16,014 nt of DNA, from assembly GCA_003833135.1 (NCBI GenBank), contig QZLH01000829.1:31014-47027 (forward strand), in the 5' to 3' direction. Numbering within the stretch: the stretch's first letter is position 1; every line of letters starts with the position of its first letter. Origin of the DNA: Oehlia diaphana (lineage: Eukaryota; Glomeromycota; Glomeromycetes; Glomerales; Glomeraceae). A program made the position numbers and the translations under genes. Below, in pieces: positions 7,951-16,014 of the stretch. The notes under the pieces are model-generated. The model saw only the letters and a list, made by a program, of their open reading frames with translations, made no database searches and was not told the DNA's origin.

Positions 7951-7973
7951 AATTCCGCAGATCGGCGGATATG
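7951..7973 (-). repeat. Inverted repeat, right arm
   Basis: AATTCCGCAG then ATCGGCGGATATG on the plus strand is the inverted partner of 7209-7231, with one mismatch (T against C in the loop). Confidence 0.7.
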
Positions 7974-8423
7974 TTTAAAAAAATTTTTGTTGATTTCTGT
8001 TCTTTGAGTTAGATCTTCAATAGAAGTTGTCATAAAGAATAAAGAGAATTATTCTTTTTCATTTATCTTTTTTTTCTTATAATTTTGGATGAATTTATTT
8101 TATTCCTTTAGAATTTGGATTTGGACTTTTTCTTAATTGTATTTATAGGTAGGAGCGGAAATCTTAATGTTTTTTTAATTTAATGAATGGAATTTTTTTT
8201 CTTTAAAAAATTTTTCTTTATTTTTAAGGACATTTTAGAGATTTTACTTTAAGGGACTTTACATACATGTTTTATAGGTAGAGTCCTGCCTTTTTTTTAT
8301 TTTACTTCATATAATTTTTGAGGTTAAAGAAAAATAAGAAGTTCTGTTGTGCTTTTAAGTAAAAAAGAGCCGAAATTACTTAATAAATTTTCTCCAAAGC
8401 TGAAGAGAAATTTTCAAATTTTC

Positions 8424-8424
<1 letters not shown>
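7974..8424. other. T-rich stretch with weak internal repetition
   Basis: No gene is seen. Two diverged segments share TTTATAGGTAG followed by a G-containing patch (about 8143-8158 and 8271-8285), each preceded by a TTTAGA...GGACTTT-like sequence. A third, weaker copy is near 8662-8712 (TTTAGAGATATTT ... CAGGTATGTGTGGG). They may be decayed long tandem units. Confidence 0.3.
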
Positions 8425-8488
<64 letters not shown>

Positions 8489-8493
8489 ATAAA

Positions 8494-8527
<34 letters not shown>
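8425..8527. repeat. A33-T11-A21 low-complexity tract
   Basis: Thirty-three A residues (8425-8457), eleven T (8458-8468), twenty-one A (8469-8489), then T-interrupted A runs to 8527. The A-T-A layout allows a simple hairpin. Such tracts are unstable and error-prone in sequencing, so the true length is uncertain. Confidence 0.9.
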
Positions 8528-8530
<3 letters not shown>

Positions 8531-8850
8531 TATTAAATATAATTAGTTAAAAAAGACCAAAAAAACACTTCATGATTTCCTTTTAATCTTGGGTAAGAGT
8601 TTTATGAATGGGAGCATTTCATTTTTCTTGCTAACTAATTTTTTGGGAATTTCTTTTATTCTTTAGAGATATTTAAAGATTTTTCTTTTGGATTTCAGGT
8701 ATGTGTGGGAGTTTTATTTTTTTTATTATTTTTTTGTTTAAAAATGCTTTATTGAAGCCTTCAAGTTTGAGTTTTGTGAATTGAAAGACTCATTTATTCC
8801 TTTACTAATATCTTTTTTATTAAACACACGACGATCAAGAACATTTTAAA

Positions 8851-8990
8851 ACGCAGAACTTTTTTAAGATATTCAGAACTTTTCTAAACCTTTTTTTAAA
8901 ACATTCAGGAATTTTATTGGATATTCAAAATTTTATTTAAGACACTCAGGACTTTTTTTTGAACGCTCAAAACTTTTTTAGGACATTTTG
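8851..8990. repeat. Degenerate minisatellite, unit about 20-21 bp
   Basis: Around seven diverged units with consensus near ACATTCAGAACTTTTTTAAG run head to tail (for example ATATTCAGAACTTTTCTAA, ACACTCAGGACTTTTTTTTG, ACGCTCAAAACTTTTTTAGG). The second unit carries an insertion. No coding frame is evident. Confidence 0.65.
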
Positions 8991-9211
8991 GAATAATTAA
9001 AATAAGAAAAAATGAACATTAAGCCCATAATCTTTATTATGAATGAAAAAAAGATTTTGTCTTAATTTGAGCTGTAGCCTAAAATAAAGGCAAAAAATAA
9101 AATAAGAATAGAAAAAGGATTTAGTAGTCAAAGTGAAGTAGCATCATAAATTATTCAAAGTACTTCATTACGAATGTGAATTTTGTATAAAGTGAGTGGA
9201 GCTAATTTAAT

Positions 9212-9406
9212 TTATAAATCCAGGAATTTGTCAAGATATTTATGCTCAATATACTCGTCTATAGTATCTATTGCTTCCAAGTGTTGAAGATATTCTTTAA
9301 TTCTTTCAGGTTATTACTTATATTCAAAAATACTGTAAAATATTTTATTTTTGGCAATATTTATGAATCGTACGATTAATGTAATCTTTGCTGAAACATT
9401 TTTACT
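9212..9406 (-). pseudogene. Exon-like fragment, two internal stops
   Basis: On the minus strand, after a T-rich tract ending CTTAG (acceptor-like), one frame runs SKNVSAKITLIVRFINIAKN, is interrupted by two adjacent TAA codons at 9316-9311, and continues in the same frame as PERIKEYLQHLEAIDTI then DEYIEHKYLDKFLDL to a TAA at 9214-9212. The 32-residue last part is charged, helical in character and protein-like. The family is not recognised. It lies about 345 bp beyond the 3' end of the F-box gene and could be the last exon of a lost gene, perhaps spliced past the double stop. Confidence 0.35.
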
Positions 9407-9430
9407 CTAAGAAATAAAAATAAAAATAAT
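9381..9430. repeat. Dispersed repeat, copy 2, with (AAAAT)n end
   Basis: GTAATCTTTGCTGAAACA through the AAATAAAAATAAAAATAA tail matches 1024-1077 with four mismatches in the first 48 bases. It overlaps the start of the exon-like minus-strand fragment, so either a retroposon 3' end or a shared exon boundary is possible. Confidence 0.6.
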
Positions 9431-9751
9431 GAATCAGCCAATTAAATTCTTTAAATTCTTCGCTATGATCTTATAGCGAATTTGAGGTGAAATCTTGTGT
9501 TTGTATAGATTATTAAATATTTATTTGGTCAAACAAACTATTGAAATAATAAAAGAAATTATATTAATTTTATTGGCAATTAAGAATATAGATTTAATAT
9601 TTTACATTGTATTATATAATTTTCATTGAATTCATATTAGAACCTTTATTTGTTTGACTACATTAGAAATTTAGATTTACATAAAGTCGAATATGCTATA
9701 ATAACTATATATATACTCAATTTATATTTTTTCTATATTTCGTATATTAAT

Positions 9752-11158
9752 CTAATTGTAACGCTCGAAATTTCTGATAACACCTAATTTAGTATATTTT
9801 TCAATAATTTTCATATTTTCATCATTTTCTATAAAAGTATATGCATTTTTATCATAAATAATTAAAGAAAGTGATTTTTTTGATTCACGATTCGCCCAAT
9901 TTTTAAAAAAAGATTCTAATTCAATTGGAAGTAATAATGAATTTGTATTATTTGAATAACGTAATTCTAATTCATAAAAATTTCTAGGTGAAAATTTAAC
10001 TATAATATCAAATAAAATTTTTTCACTAAAATACCCTTTACAACAAATTTTAATATATTCTAAATATTTTAAACTTTCAAAAAACATTTTTAATGTTTCT
10101 AATTGATTATTTTTAATTCCAGTAAAAAGTTTTCTAAGATTTGGACAATATTTAATTATAGCAAAATTTATTGATTCATTACTATTTTTAATATAAAATT
10201 CTTTTAAATTTTTTCCATTATTCATCAAGAAATTTATTAATAATTCATTTCTTGGATAACTATCACGAAATTCTAAATATTGTAATTTTGAAAATTTAAT
10301 ATATTGTAATTCATTAAAATCTTCAAATGGTTCATTATTATAAAATGTAAAAATAATTTCTTGTAAATTTATAAATTTAGAAATAAATGATAATGGAATA
10401 TAGTGTTCACCCCCATAAATATATAAAATGAGCACACTATTAGAAATCTTTTTAAATGATGTAATTATATCTGTTGTTAAATCATTACAATCATAAGATT
10501 GAAATATTTGTAAATTTTTTAAATTTTGTTGAACAGAAATTAAATCTGTTAATCCATTTGAAATAACATTTTTAAATGTTATATCAAATAATTGTATATT
10601 ATGACATATTTCTGATAATTGATAAAAAAATTGTGGACAAATATTTGAATAACAATATAATTCTGAAAGGTCTTTTAAACAATCTCTCGCTCCAATATAA
10701 GAAGTAAAAGTAATATTTGGACTTAATGATGAGCAATAAGTTAAACCCAATTTTCTTATAGAAGAAGTTTTCATAAGATATTTAAATATTTCTTGTGAAA
10801 ACATATGTAAAATATGATCCAAATTTTGGGTTGGAATAGTTGTTTGTTCTTTAAGAAATTGTTCAAGGTTATTATTAAATTTATCAATTGATAGAATTTT
10901 ACAATATGATGCATAATTAAACATTGGAAGTTTTGAAGCTAAGGATAAAGTAATAATTTTCTTTTCATATAGAATTTCTTTTGATTCATTTGGTAGACAA
11001 GAGATTAAAGTATTATAATTTCTAATTATATTCCAATAAATTCTGACAGAAACTTCACACCAGAGGTGATTGACTAATAAACATGAATATAAAGTAACTT
11101 TATCGTCTTCTAAATATTCAAAAATTTCGTTAAGGCAATCGACAGTAAGTTGAGACAT
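9752..11158 (-). CDS. F-box protein with degenerate leucine-rich tail
   Basis: This single-exon gene encodes 468 residues. Residues 2-46 form an F-box: SQLTVDCLNEIFEYLEDD, then LYSCLLVNHLWCEVSVRIYW, with the expected L..x..IF.YL, LV...W and W positions (W33, W42). The remainder, about residues 130-440, has irregular leucine-rich blocks such as NLKNLQIF, KLQYLEFRD, NLKEFYIKN and SLKYLEYIKI, which suggests a diverged LRR fold. By family knowledge, F-box proteins bind Skp1 in SCF ubiquitin ligases and the LRR region selects the substrate; the substrate here is unknown. The start at 11158 has an A-rich context (AAAATG) and places the F-box at the very N-terminus, as usual. The stop is TAG. No frameshift or internal stop is seen. 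The AT-rich, N/K/I-heavy codon use matches the neighbouring genes. Confidence 0.88.
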   Translation of the reverse strand: MSQLTVDCLNEIFEYLEDDKVTLYSCLLVNHLWCEVSVRIYWNIIRNYNTLISCLPNESKEILYEKKIITLSLASKLPMFNYASYCKILSIDKFNNNLEQFLKEQTTIPTQNLDHILHMFSQEIFKYLMKTSSIRKLGLTYCSSLSPNITFTSYIGARDCLKDLSELYCYSNICPQFFYQLSEICHNIQLFDITFKNVISNGLTDLISVQQNLKNLQIFQSYDCNDLTTDIITSFKKISNSVLILYIYGGEHYIPLSFISKFINLQEIIFTFYNNEPFEDFNELQYIKFSKLQYLEFRDSYPRNELLINFLMNNGKNLKEFYIKNSNESINFAIIKYCPNLRKLFTGIKNNQLETLKMFFESLKYLEYIKICCKGYFSEKILFDIIVKFSPRNFYELELRYSNNTNSLLLPIELESFFKNWANRESKKSLSLIIYDKNAYTFIENDENMKIIEKYTKLGVIRNFERYN

Positions 11159-11370
11159 TTTTAATAAGAATGAGGTGAGAAAAATTATTTTGTGTTACAA
11201 ATATTATGGCGCAAGTATTTTATTTATTTACATGATATTGTGTCACATTTCCATAGGTTTAGCTTAAAATAAAAAGATTATGTCGATCAATTTGAATTAC
11301 CTGGTCATTACATGTAATAATTAAATTTAGATGATCGACTAAATTATGGTGTAACTAGCACGAAAAATAA

Positions 11371-11502
11371 TTAGCCGCAACGTGATCCGGACGACCGGAC
11401 CCGGGCTCAGGCGTAGATCATGAAATTCCAGGGGATTTTCTGCGATTAAACCGGATCCGGATGATCGGTAATCAGGGATTCGACTGCTAACTAGGCCATT
11501 AT
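11371..11502. other. GC-rich island upstream of the F-box gene
   Basis: In an otherwise AT-rich spacer, about 130 bp is clearly GC-richer, with GATCCGGACGACCGGACCCG and the perfect 10-bp palindrome CCGGATCCGG at 11451-11460, followed by GATGATCGG. It lies about 210-340 bp upstream of the F-box ATG. It may be a promoter element, a transposon-end remnant or a decayed tRNA-like element. A GATTCGACTGC near 11479 resembles a B box, but no tRNA fold was found. Confidence 0.45.
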
Positions 11503-11858
11503 CAAATTAAAGTTTATAACGAAAAGAAATACAGTTATTTAATTACACTGTATTAAAACTTTTGCGTATTCATTGATTATATATTTCAAAACTATTTTAA
11601 TTGTTTCAGATACTGTACATTTATTGTACATTTGATTTTTAATTTGATTAGTCATAAGCAATAAACTAATGTATATATTCACTTTAATATGCACAAATGT
11701 ACTTGTATGATAGTTATTGAAATGAGTGTAAAAAATTTTACATTATCAGTTTCATTTTCAATTTTATATATTGAAATGGTTAGATATACTTAAATTATAT
11801 ATTATGTTGATAATTTATTATATTTAAAAATTGAAAAGGCTTTTTTTAAAAAAAAGAT
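11503..11858. other. Intergenic spacer, nothing recognised
   Basis: Plain AT-rich sequence. A TGTACATTT pair near 11615-11634 is the only local repeat noticed. Confidence 0.5.
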
Positions 11859-12040
11859 TTATTTAAATTACAAACTAAGAAATCTGTAAAATATATACTA
11901 TTCTAGTCTTAGTGTTTAAATAATTCTAAGTAAAGAAAAAAAGAGAATAATACTTGGGTAAGCTATAAAAAATAGGAATTATTTAAATTACAAACTAAGA
12001 AACTTGTACTACTCTAGCCTTAGTGTTTAAACAAATCTAA
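11859..12040. repeat. Direct duplication, period 120 bp
   Basis: TTATTTAAATTACAAACTAA occurs at 11859 and again at 11979, exactly 120 bp apart. Similarity continues through AGAAA-CTGTA, CTA-TCTAG-CTTAGTGTTTAAA and on to about 11930 and 12040, with small indels. It lies just beyond the 3' end of the kinase pseudogene. Confidence 0.75.
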
Positions 12041-12226
12041 AAAGAATAAAATAAAAAACAATTTCTGTTGAATACATCATATGATCATGTCAAATATCAC
12101 TTTAAAAACTACGAATCCTTAATAATTAGTTATTTCATCTGAATAATTAAATAAATAAATTTAATTTTTAATTTTACATAATAAATTTTCAAAATCAATT
12201 TTTTTTTTAAATATTAAATTACATAC

Positions 12227-13437
12227 CTAATTATTTATATCTTTAATTATACAATCATTCAAATCTTCAGTTATACCAGTAGAAGAATCTTGTAAATCTT
12301 CACTTTCAAGAATTTCATTCAATTCTTTACTAGTAAAATCAAGTAAGCGACTTGTATAACATGCTTGTGGATGAGATTCAGTAGCAAGATTGTTATGCAC
12401 AATTGGTGCATTTATAAACTCATAACATTGCATTTTAATTCTTTATCGATCTCTTCAATTTCCTTTTTATAAGGGAAAAAAATCCATTTTTCAATAATAT
12501 CGTAAACTTCTTTAGAAGATGGCCTTTTCAAAGGATCTTCATACCAACATTTTTTCATCAAATCTACATAACATTGTGGAGTATTTTCAATAATTTCAGG
12601 ACGTTCACCTTTACAAATACCTAAACTAAGATGAAGATCATGTGCTATATTATTAAACGGTGGTATTCTAGATGTAAATTCCCACGGAATCATAGAAAAA
12701 TTAAACATATCATTAACTGGAATATAAGATTTTCCTCTTAAAATTTCAGGTGCCATAAATGGCATAACTCCATAAATATAATATTTTTTCAAGAATGATT
12801 TTACAGGTTGACATAATCCTAAATCACTAATATAAATTTTACTCTCATCATGATTTAAAATATTGCAATCATGAAAATCACAATGAATAAGATTTTGATG
12901 ATGTATATCTTTAAGTCCAGAAATAATTCTATACTACATATATGATTTATGATTCCAATCACTTTTAATTATTCTTGTCAAGCTTAATTACCTTTGTTTG
13001 CATAATCCATTACTGCCATATATTTCAAAGTATCAGAATTTTTTGTAAATCCATAAAAATATATAATATCATTTGAATATAAGCAACTTCATGACATTTC
13101 CACTATAAAAAAATAATAATATTTTAGTACAAATAAATATATAATTTGAATTAAAAAAATAAATAATATATTATCATACTTCATTTAAAAATTCATTTAA
13201 ATTCACACTTAAATCATTATGACATTTAAGAATTACTTCTTCATCTCCATCATTATTTAGCCAAATAGCTTTGTATACAATACCAAACCCTCCTTTATCA
13301 ATATATTTAACATTTTTAAATTCATTACAAGGAATCCATTTAAATTTTTTTTTAAAATAAAAATCATCCATAATTATATTCCCATCGGTATAGTTAAAAA
13401 ATGTTAATCGTCCATACAGATAATTATTAAATATCAT
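12227..13437 (-). pseudogene. Decayed TKL-like kinase paralogue
   Basis: Exon 1 (13437-13180) encodes the kinase N-lobe: WIPCNEFKNVKYIDKGGFGI, an EEVILK lysine motif and FLNE. An intron (13179-13103, GTATGAT...TTATAG) sits at the same place as in the Sel1-kinase gene. Exon 2 carries WKCH, then a frame change near 13085, then NDIIYFYGFTKNS and MAVMDYANKGN. Another frameshift follows near 12985, then SDWNHKSYM, a premature TAG at 12936-12934, then RIISGLKDIH, HCDFHDCNIL (non-RD catalytic loop), SDLGLC, MAPEIL and PLKRPS. A last frameshift in an A-run near 12435 precedes the tail SHPQACYTSRLLDFTSKELN, which ends in TAG at 12229-12227. The N-terminus lacks the zinc-ribbon and Sel1 parts. Three frameshifts and one stop argue against function, although sequencing errors in homopolymers could explain the last one. 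Confidence 0.85.
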
Positions 13438-13900
13438 AATTGTTTATATAGTTCATTACATTGTTTAATAAATAAAAAGTTTAAAATTATTTATGTTTTG
13501 TCATGGAAAATTCCCAAGAATTTTCCTTAATACTGCTTATTTTTATACATAATTCTATAATACAATCATACTAAAATTATTTATAAATCTGGCTACAAGA
13601 ATCATTGCCACATCTTACACTTAATTAGGAAATATTGGATTAGTTTATACTTAATTAGGAAATATTAAAGTTATTTATTTATCTGGCTAATCAAGACTGT
13701 TCATCACGCACATCTAATTTTTCATCCAAAGCTTCGTTATATCTTTCAAAAATTTATTATAAAGTCAGTAATGTTAAAATTTTGGTTTTATTAATTAGGT
13801 TTTATAACGAGTTTAACAAATTTTTCTTTCATAATGTATGTATTACTACAAAATAACTTTTTTTATTATTAATACAATATGCATTAATTAAATGACTTTT
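13438..13900. other. Divergent spacer with an 18-bp direct repeat
   Basis: The spacer lies between the minus-strand kinase pseudogene and the plus-strand alpha-kinase remnant, so any promoters would be back to back. ACTTAATTAGGAAATATT-type sequence is repeated at about 13619-13636 and 13649-13666. A TTATTTATAAATCTGGCTA / TTATTTATTTATCTGGCTA pair flanks them (about 13579 and 13670). No gene was recognised. Confidence 0.5.
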
Positions 13901-13973
13901 TTTTGTAGGCGTTGTCTACAAGATTTAAAAAAATTATAAAACTCATTTTGTCATAAGAGTTGTAATCCAATAA

Positions 13974-15526
13974 GCTGTAAACATTGTTCATATTTTTGAA
14001 GAAAAAGAAACCATGTTTTGCCCAGAATGTGGTAGTTTGGCAACAGGACCAGTTTCTAAAGGTACCAATAATTTACCTAACACTAAAAAAAGACAAAGTC
14101 ATAAGAGAAATAGTTCATGAAGCTAAAGTTAGATTTGGTAATAAAAACGTAAGAGATGAAATAAACTGACTCAAAGGTTTGAAAAGGCAAAAGGCAAAAG
14201 AGAGTCATGGACAGATCCGTGCTTTTTGCATTGATAAATCAAAGGAAAAATTCGCAGGTAACTTTATGTTTTTTTATAACATAAATTAATTAATTTTCAG
14301 AGTATATTAATACAAAATTTTTTATTTTCCATAGATTCTAACTATGACGGTATATAATAACAAGAAAACGAAAGGTGTGTTGTATCCAAATACAATATCC
14401 AATAAAGTTTTTGATGAAGATAAAGAATTGGGCATTGTTCTATTGAGTCTAATCAATAATTTTAAAGATCAGGAACTGTAAATTTATCATATTCTATTTA
14501 AATTATTATCTTTTTAATAATAGGTTAATATTAAATTAAGTTTCCTTATACTGAGAACGAAACAAACTGCTGGGCTTGGCGATCATAAAGGGTTTGCATT
14601 AAATCTAAATAACTTTATACATGTTTAAAGATTTGCAAAAGGGAAATTATAAAGTTTCTTTAATATTTCAGGTATTGCTTGTTAGTTATGATCAAATAAT
14701 TAAATATATTATTTTAATAATATAAAAATATTTCTAACTTTAGAATGAATAATGAGCATGTCAACATCTGTCTCATAAAACAATATTCCTAAAGAAAAGA
14801 ATATCAGTATTGAAAATACTTCCAGTAAAAGAGACATTACTATTATTTCTGAAAACATTTGTGATCTTACCAATAGAGATATTGAAGAACATCTTTCCAT
14901 TCCTAAAAGATATATTCATCTTGAAAAATCAATTGAAATTATTGACGTTGAAGACTATAGAAGTCATGAAAATCTATTTAGGCACGTAAGACATACAAGC
15001 CATCTCATACCTCAATCAACAGGGCTAGAAAAATTGAAGATTTATCAAAGCAGAGTGATATATTGTCTAATTCCAAAATTGTAAAAAAAGTAGACAATGG
15101 ACTTTTGAATAATTTATTTTTTAATAATTGACCTATTATTAATTAGGCAACTATGTATTGTAGAAATTTGTATAGATATTGGATCTGTGAAAAAATGTAA
15201 TTAATTTGAATATTGTATAAGTGCATTTATTGTTATTTATTACTAATTTAATTTCATTATCCTTATTTTTAGTTCAAAATCAAAAATTGAAATTTATCAA
15301 CTTAAGATTTGATTTAATTAACAGAACATGGTTAAATAAAGCCGCAGTTGAATTTACATTACCAGATAAACCATTTGCAGAAGGTATTTTGCAATTTTAA
15401 TTTAGAATTATTTTATACTTAAACTGGTTTAAATTGTCATGATTTATTAATCACTCTTGTATTAATAATTTAGGCGGGATGTGCAAAGCCTATAGGGTTT
15501 ATACTTCCAATATGATAGATGATTAA
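13974..15526 (+). pseudogene. Fragmented multi-exon gene, probable alpha-kinase family
   Basis: Several exon-like pieces follow one another on the plus strand. Piece 1 (13974-14256) has ETMFCPECGSLATG (a zinc-ribbon-like half), loses frame at an A-run near 14085, continues as KKDKVIREIVHEAKVRFG, meets a TGA at 14167-14169, then KESHGQIRAFCIDKSKEKFA, ending at a GTAACT donor. An acceptor near 14333 opens piece 2, MTVYNNKKTKGVLYPN to NNFKDQEL (14344-14481). Piece 3 near 14550-14627 is short. Piece 4 (about 14775-15085) reads NISIENTSSKRDITIISENI then RDIEEHLSIPKRYIHLEKSI, with a likely frame change near 14990. The last two pieces carry an alpha-kinase start (separate entry). Joining these pieces into one gene is inference. 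The stops and frame changes, and the early end of the kinase domain, mark it as dead or heavily mis-assembled. Confidence 0.5.
15273..15526 (+). pseudogene. Truncated alpha-kinase domain, two exons
   Basis: Exon 15273-15383, after TTTTTAG, encodes FINLRFDLINRTWLNKAAVE then FTLPDKPFAEG. A 90-nt intron (15384-15473, GTATTT...TTTAG) is followed by GGMCKAYRVYTSNMIDD and a TAA at 15524-15526. The joined PFAEGGMCKAYRV closely fits the N-terminal hallmark of alpha-kinases (eEF2 kinase / myosin heavy chain kinase type), where P-F-A-x-G-x-M-R-x-A-x follows a beta strand. The usual Arg is Cys here. The domain normally continues for about 200 residues with the ATP-binding lysine and a GxGxxG-like C-terminal motif. 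None of that is seen afterwards; repeats begin about 100 bp later. Confidence 0.65.
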
Positions 15527-15627
15527 TATATGTTGTCAAGTCATATAAGAATGTTTATAAAAATCGGTATGAAATATTGTAGCGATCGATCGATCACGTG
15601 ACCAGAATTCAATTTAATCACGGGATT

Positions 15628-15715
15628 CAAATGTTACAAATGTTACAAATGTTACGAATGTTTAATATGTTTAACATGTTTAACATATGCAACATATTAA
15701 ATATGTTTAATATAT
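15628..15715. repeat. Short tandem 9-mers, ATGTTACAA / ATGTTTAAC type
   Basis: AATGTTACA recurs three times in succession, grading into TTTAATATG/TTTAACATG units and an imperfect palindrome (ATGTTTAACATATGCAACAT). It sits between the truncated alpha-kinase and the TCCGGA array. Confidence 0.75.
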
Positions 15716-15732
15716 GCCCTATAAAAAATAAG

Positions 15733-15875
15733 TGTCCGGAAATTGTCCAGAAATTGTCTGGAAAATTTGTCTAAAAGTACCTGGACATTTTCTGGACAAT
15801 TAATGTCCGGAAATTGTTCCGAAAACACACTCATTTCCGGACACTCATTTTTGTCCGGAATTTGTCCGGAAATTG
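15733..15875. repeat. TCCGGA-centred array of direct and inverted copies
   Basis: TGTCCGGAAATTG-type units recur in both orientations. Exact TCCGGA palindromes occur at 15735, 15806, 15836, 15854 and 15865, with variants such as GTCCAGAAATTG, GTCTGGAAAATT and CTGGACATTTTCTGGACAAT between. The minus-strand open frame here (FRSISGQIPD...) is a by-product of the repeat. Confidence 0.85.
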
Positions 15876-16014
15876 ACCTGAAATATTTTTTCATAAAATC
15901 TGTCATAAAAAGATGTTAATATGTAACCATCATTATAGTTGCTCTTAACCTAAAATTTTATATCATAGATATATAGTATTTTTGCCTGCTCAACAAATTT
16001 AATTAGTATGACAA

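Noticed and set aside
11371..11500. tRNA or tRNA-derived SINE with A and B boxes
   Set aside because: A B-box-like GATTCGACTGC exists, but there is no proper A box at the right distance and no cloverleaf could be drawn.
13691..13749. Minus-strand fragment FERYNEALDEKLDVRDEQS before a TGA
   Set aside because: It is protein-like but only 19 residues long, with no splice or homology support.
14553..14570. A frame reading LRTKQTAGLG, resembling the histone H3 N-terminus
   Set aside because: Only about six residues match. The expected following residues are absent and the stretch is a short fragment between likely introns, so this is coincidence.
14709..14900. Minus-strand 63-codon frame
   Set aside because: It is antisense to a more protein-like plus-strand exon-like piece and is hydrophobic in the way antisense frames of K/N-rich coding DNA usually are.
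15697..15906. Minus-strand 69-codon frame (ISGQIPD..., QFPDINCPEN...)
   Set aside because: It is created entirely by the TCCGGA-type repeat array. Its repeated phrases follow the DNA repeat and not a protein domain.

Overview
The window looks like nuclear DNA from an arbuscular-mycorrhizal fungus of the Rhizophagus type. By eye it is very AT-rich, with long A/T homopolymers and short GT-AG introns (75 and 77 nt seen). It carries the gene families known to be expanded in Glomeromycotina: Sel1-repeat/kinase fusions, F-box proteins with degenerate leucine-rich tails, and lineage-specific kinases. The family assignments come from motifs read by eye; no database search was possible.

Layout. Positions 1-3396 hold no intact gene. 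They contain a GC-richer, protein-like but broken stretch (about 300-1005), a degenerate minisatellite (about 1795-2375), and a short, frameshifted remnant of a hAT transposase C-terminus (2616-2850, minus). Positions 3397-6771 (minus) hold the main gene: 18 Sel1-like repeats, a four-cysteine zinc-ribbon-like segment, and a TKL-like, non-RD protein kinase with a conserved C-terminal tail. A 75-nt intron inside the kinase N-lobe is in frame and stop-free, so the gene reads as one uninterrupted ORF. Positions 6772-9750 are mostly low-complexity DNA, with a 23-bp inverted repeat pair (7209 and 7951), a large A33-T11-A21 tract, a 20-21 bp minisatellite and an exon-like minus-strand fragment (9212-9406).

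Positions 9752-11158 (minus) hold an intact single-exon F-box gene with a small GC-rich island upstream. Positions 12227-13437 (minus) hold a decayed kinase paralogue that keeps the same intron position and the same C-terminal tail as the intact gene, but has three frameshifts and one premature stop. Positions 13974-15526 (plus) hold fragmented exons ending in the start of a probable alpha-kinase (eEF2K/MHCK-type) domain that stops soon after its first glycine-rich motif. The right edge (15628-15875) is short-period repeats, including a TCCGGA-centred array.

How the parts relate. The two intact genes (Sel1-kinase, F-box) plausibly act in signalling and in ubiquitin-dependent protein turnover, but nothing here links them as a pathway. 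The window reads as a birth-and-death region: one intact and one dead kinase paralogue, a truncated alpha-kinase, transposon debris and several expanding repeats. I found no convincing new multi-gene system. The most interesting points are the stop-free intron encoding a hydrophobic insert, the two-unit duplication inside the Sel1 array, the shared kinase tail, and the hidden hAT and alpha-kinase remnants.
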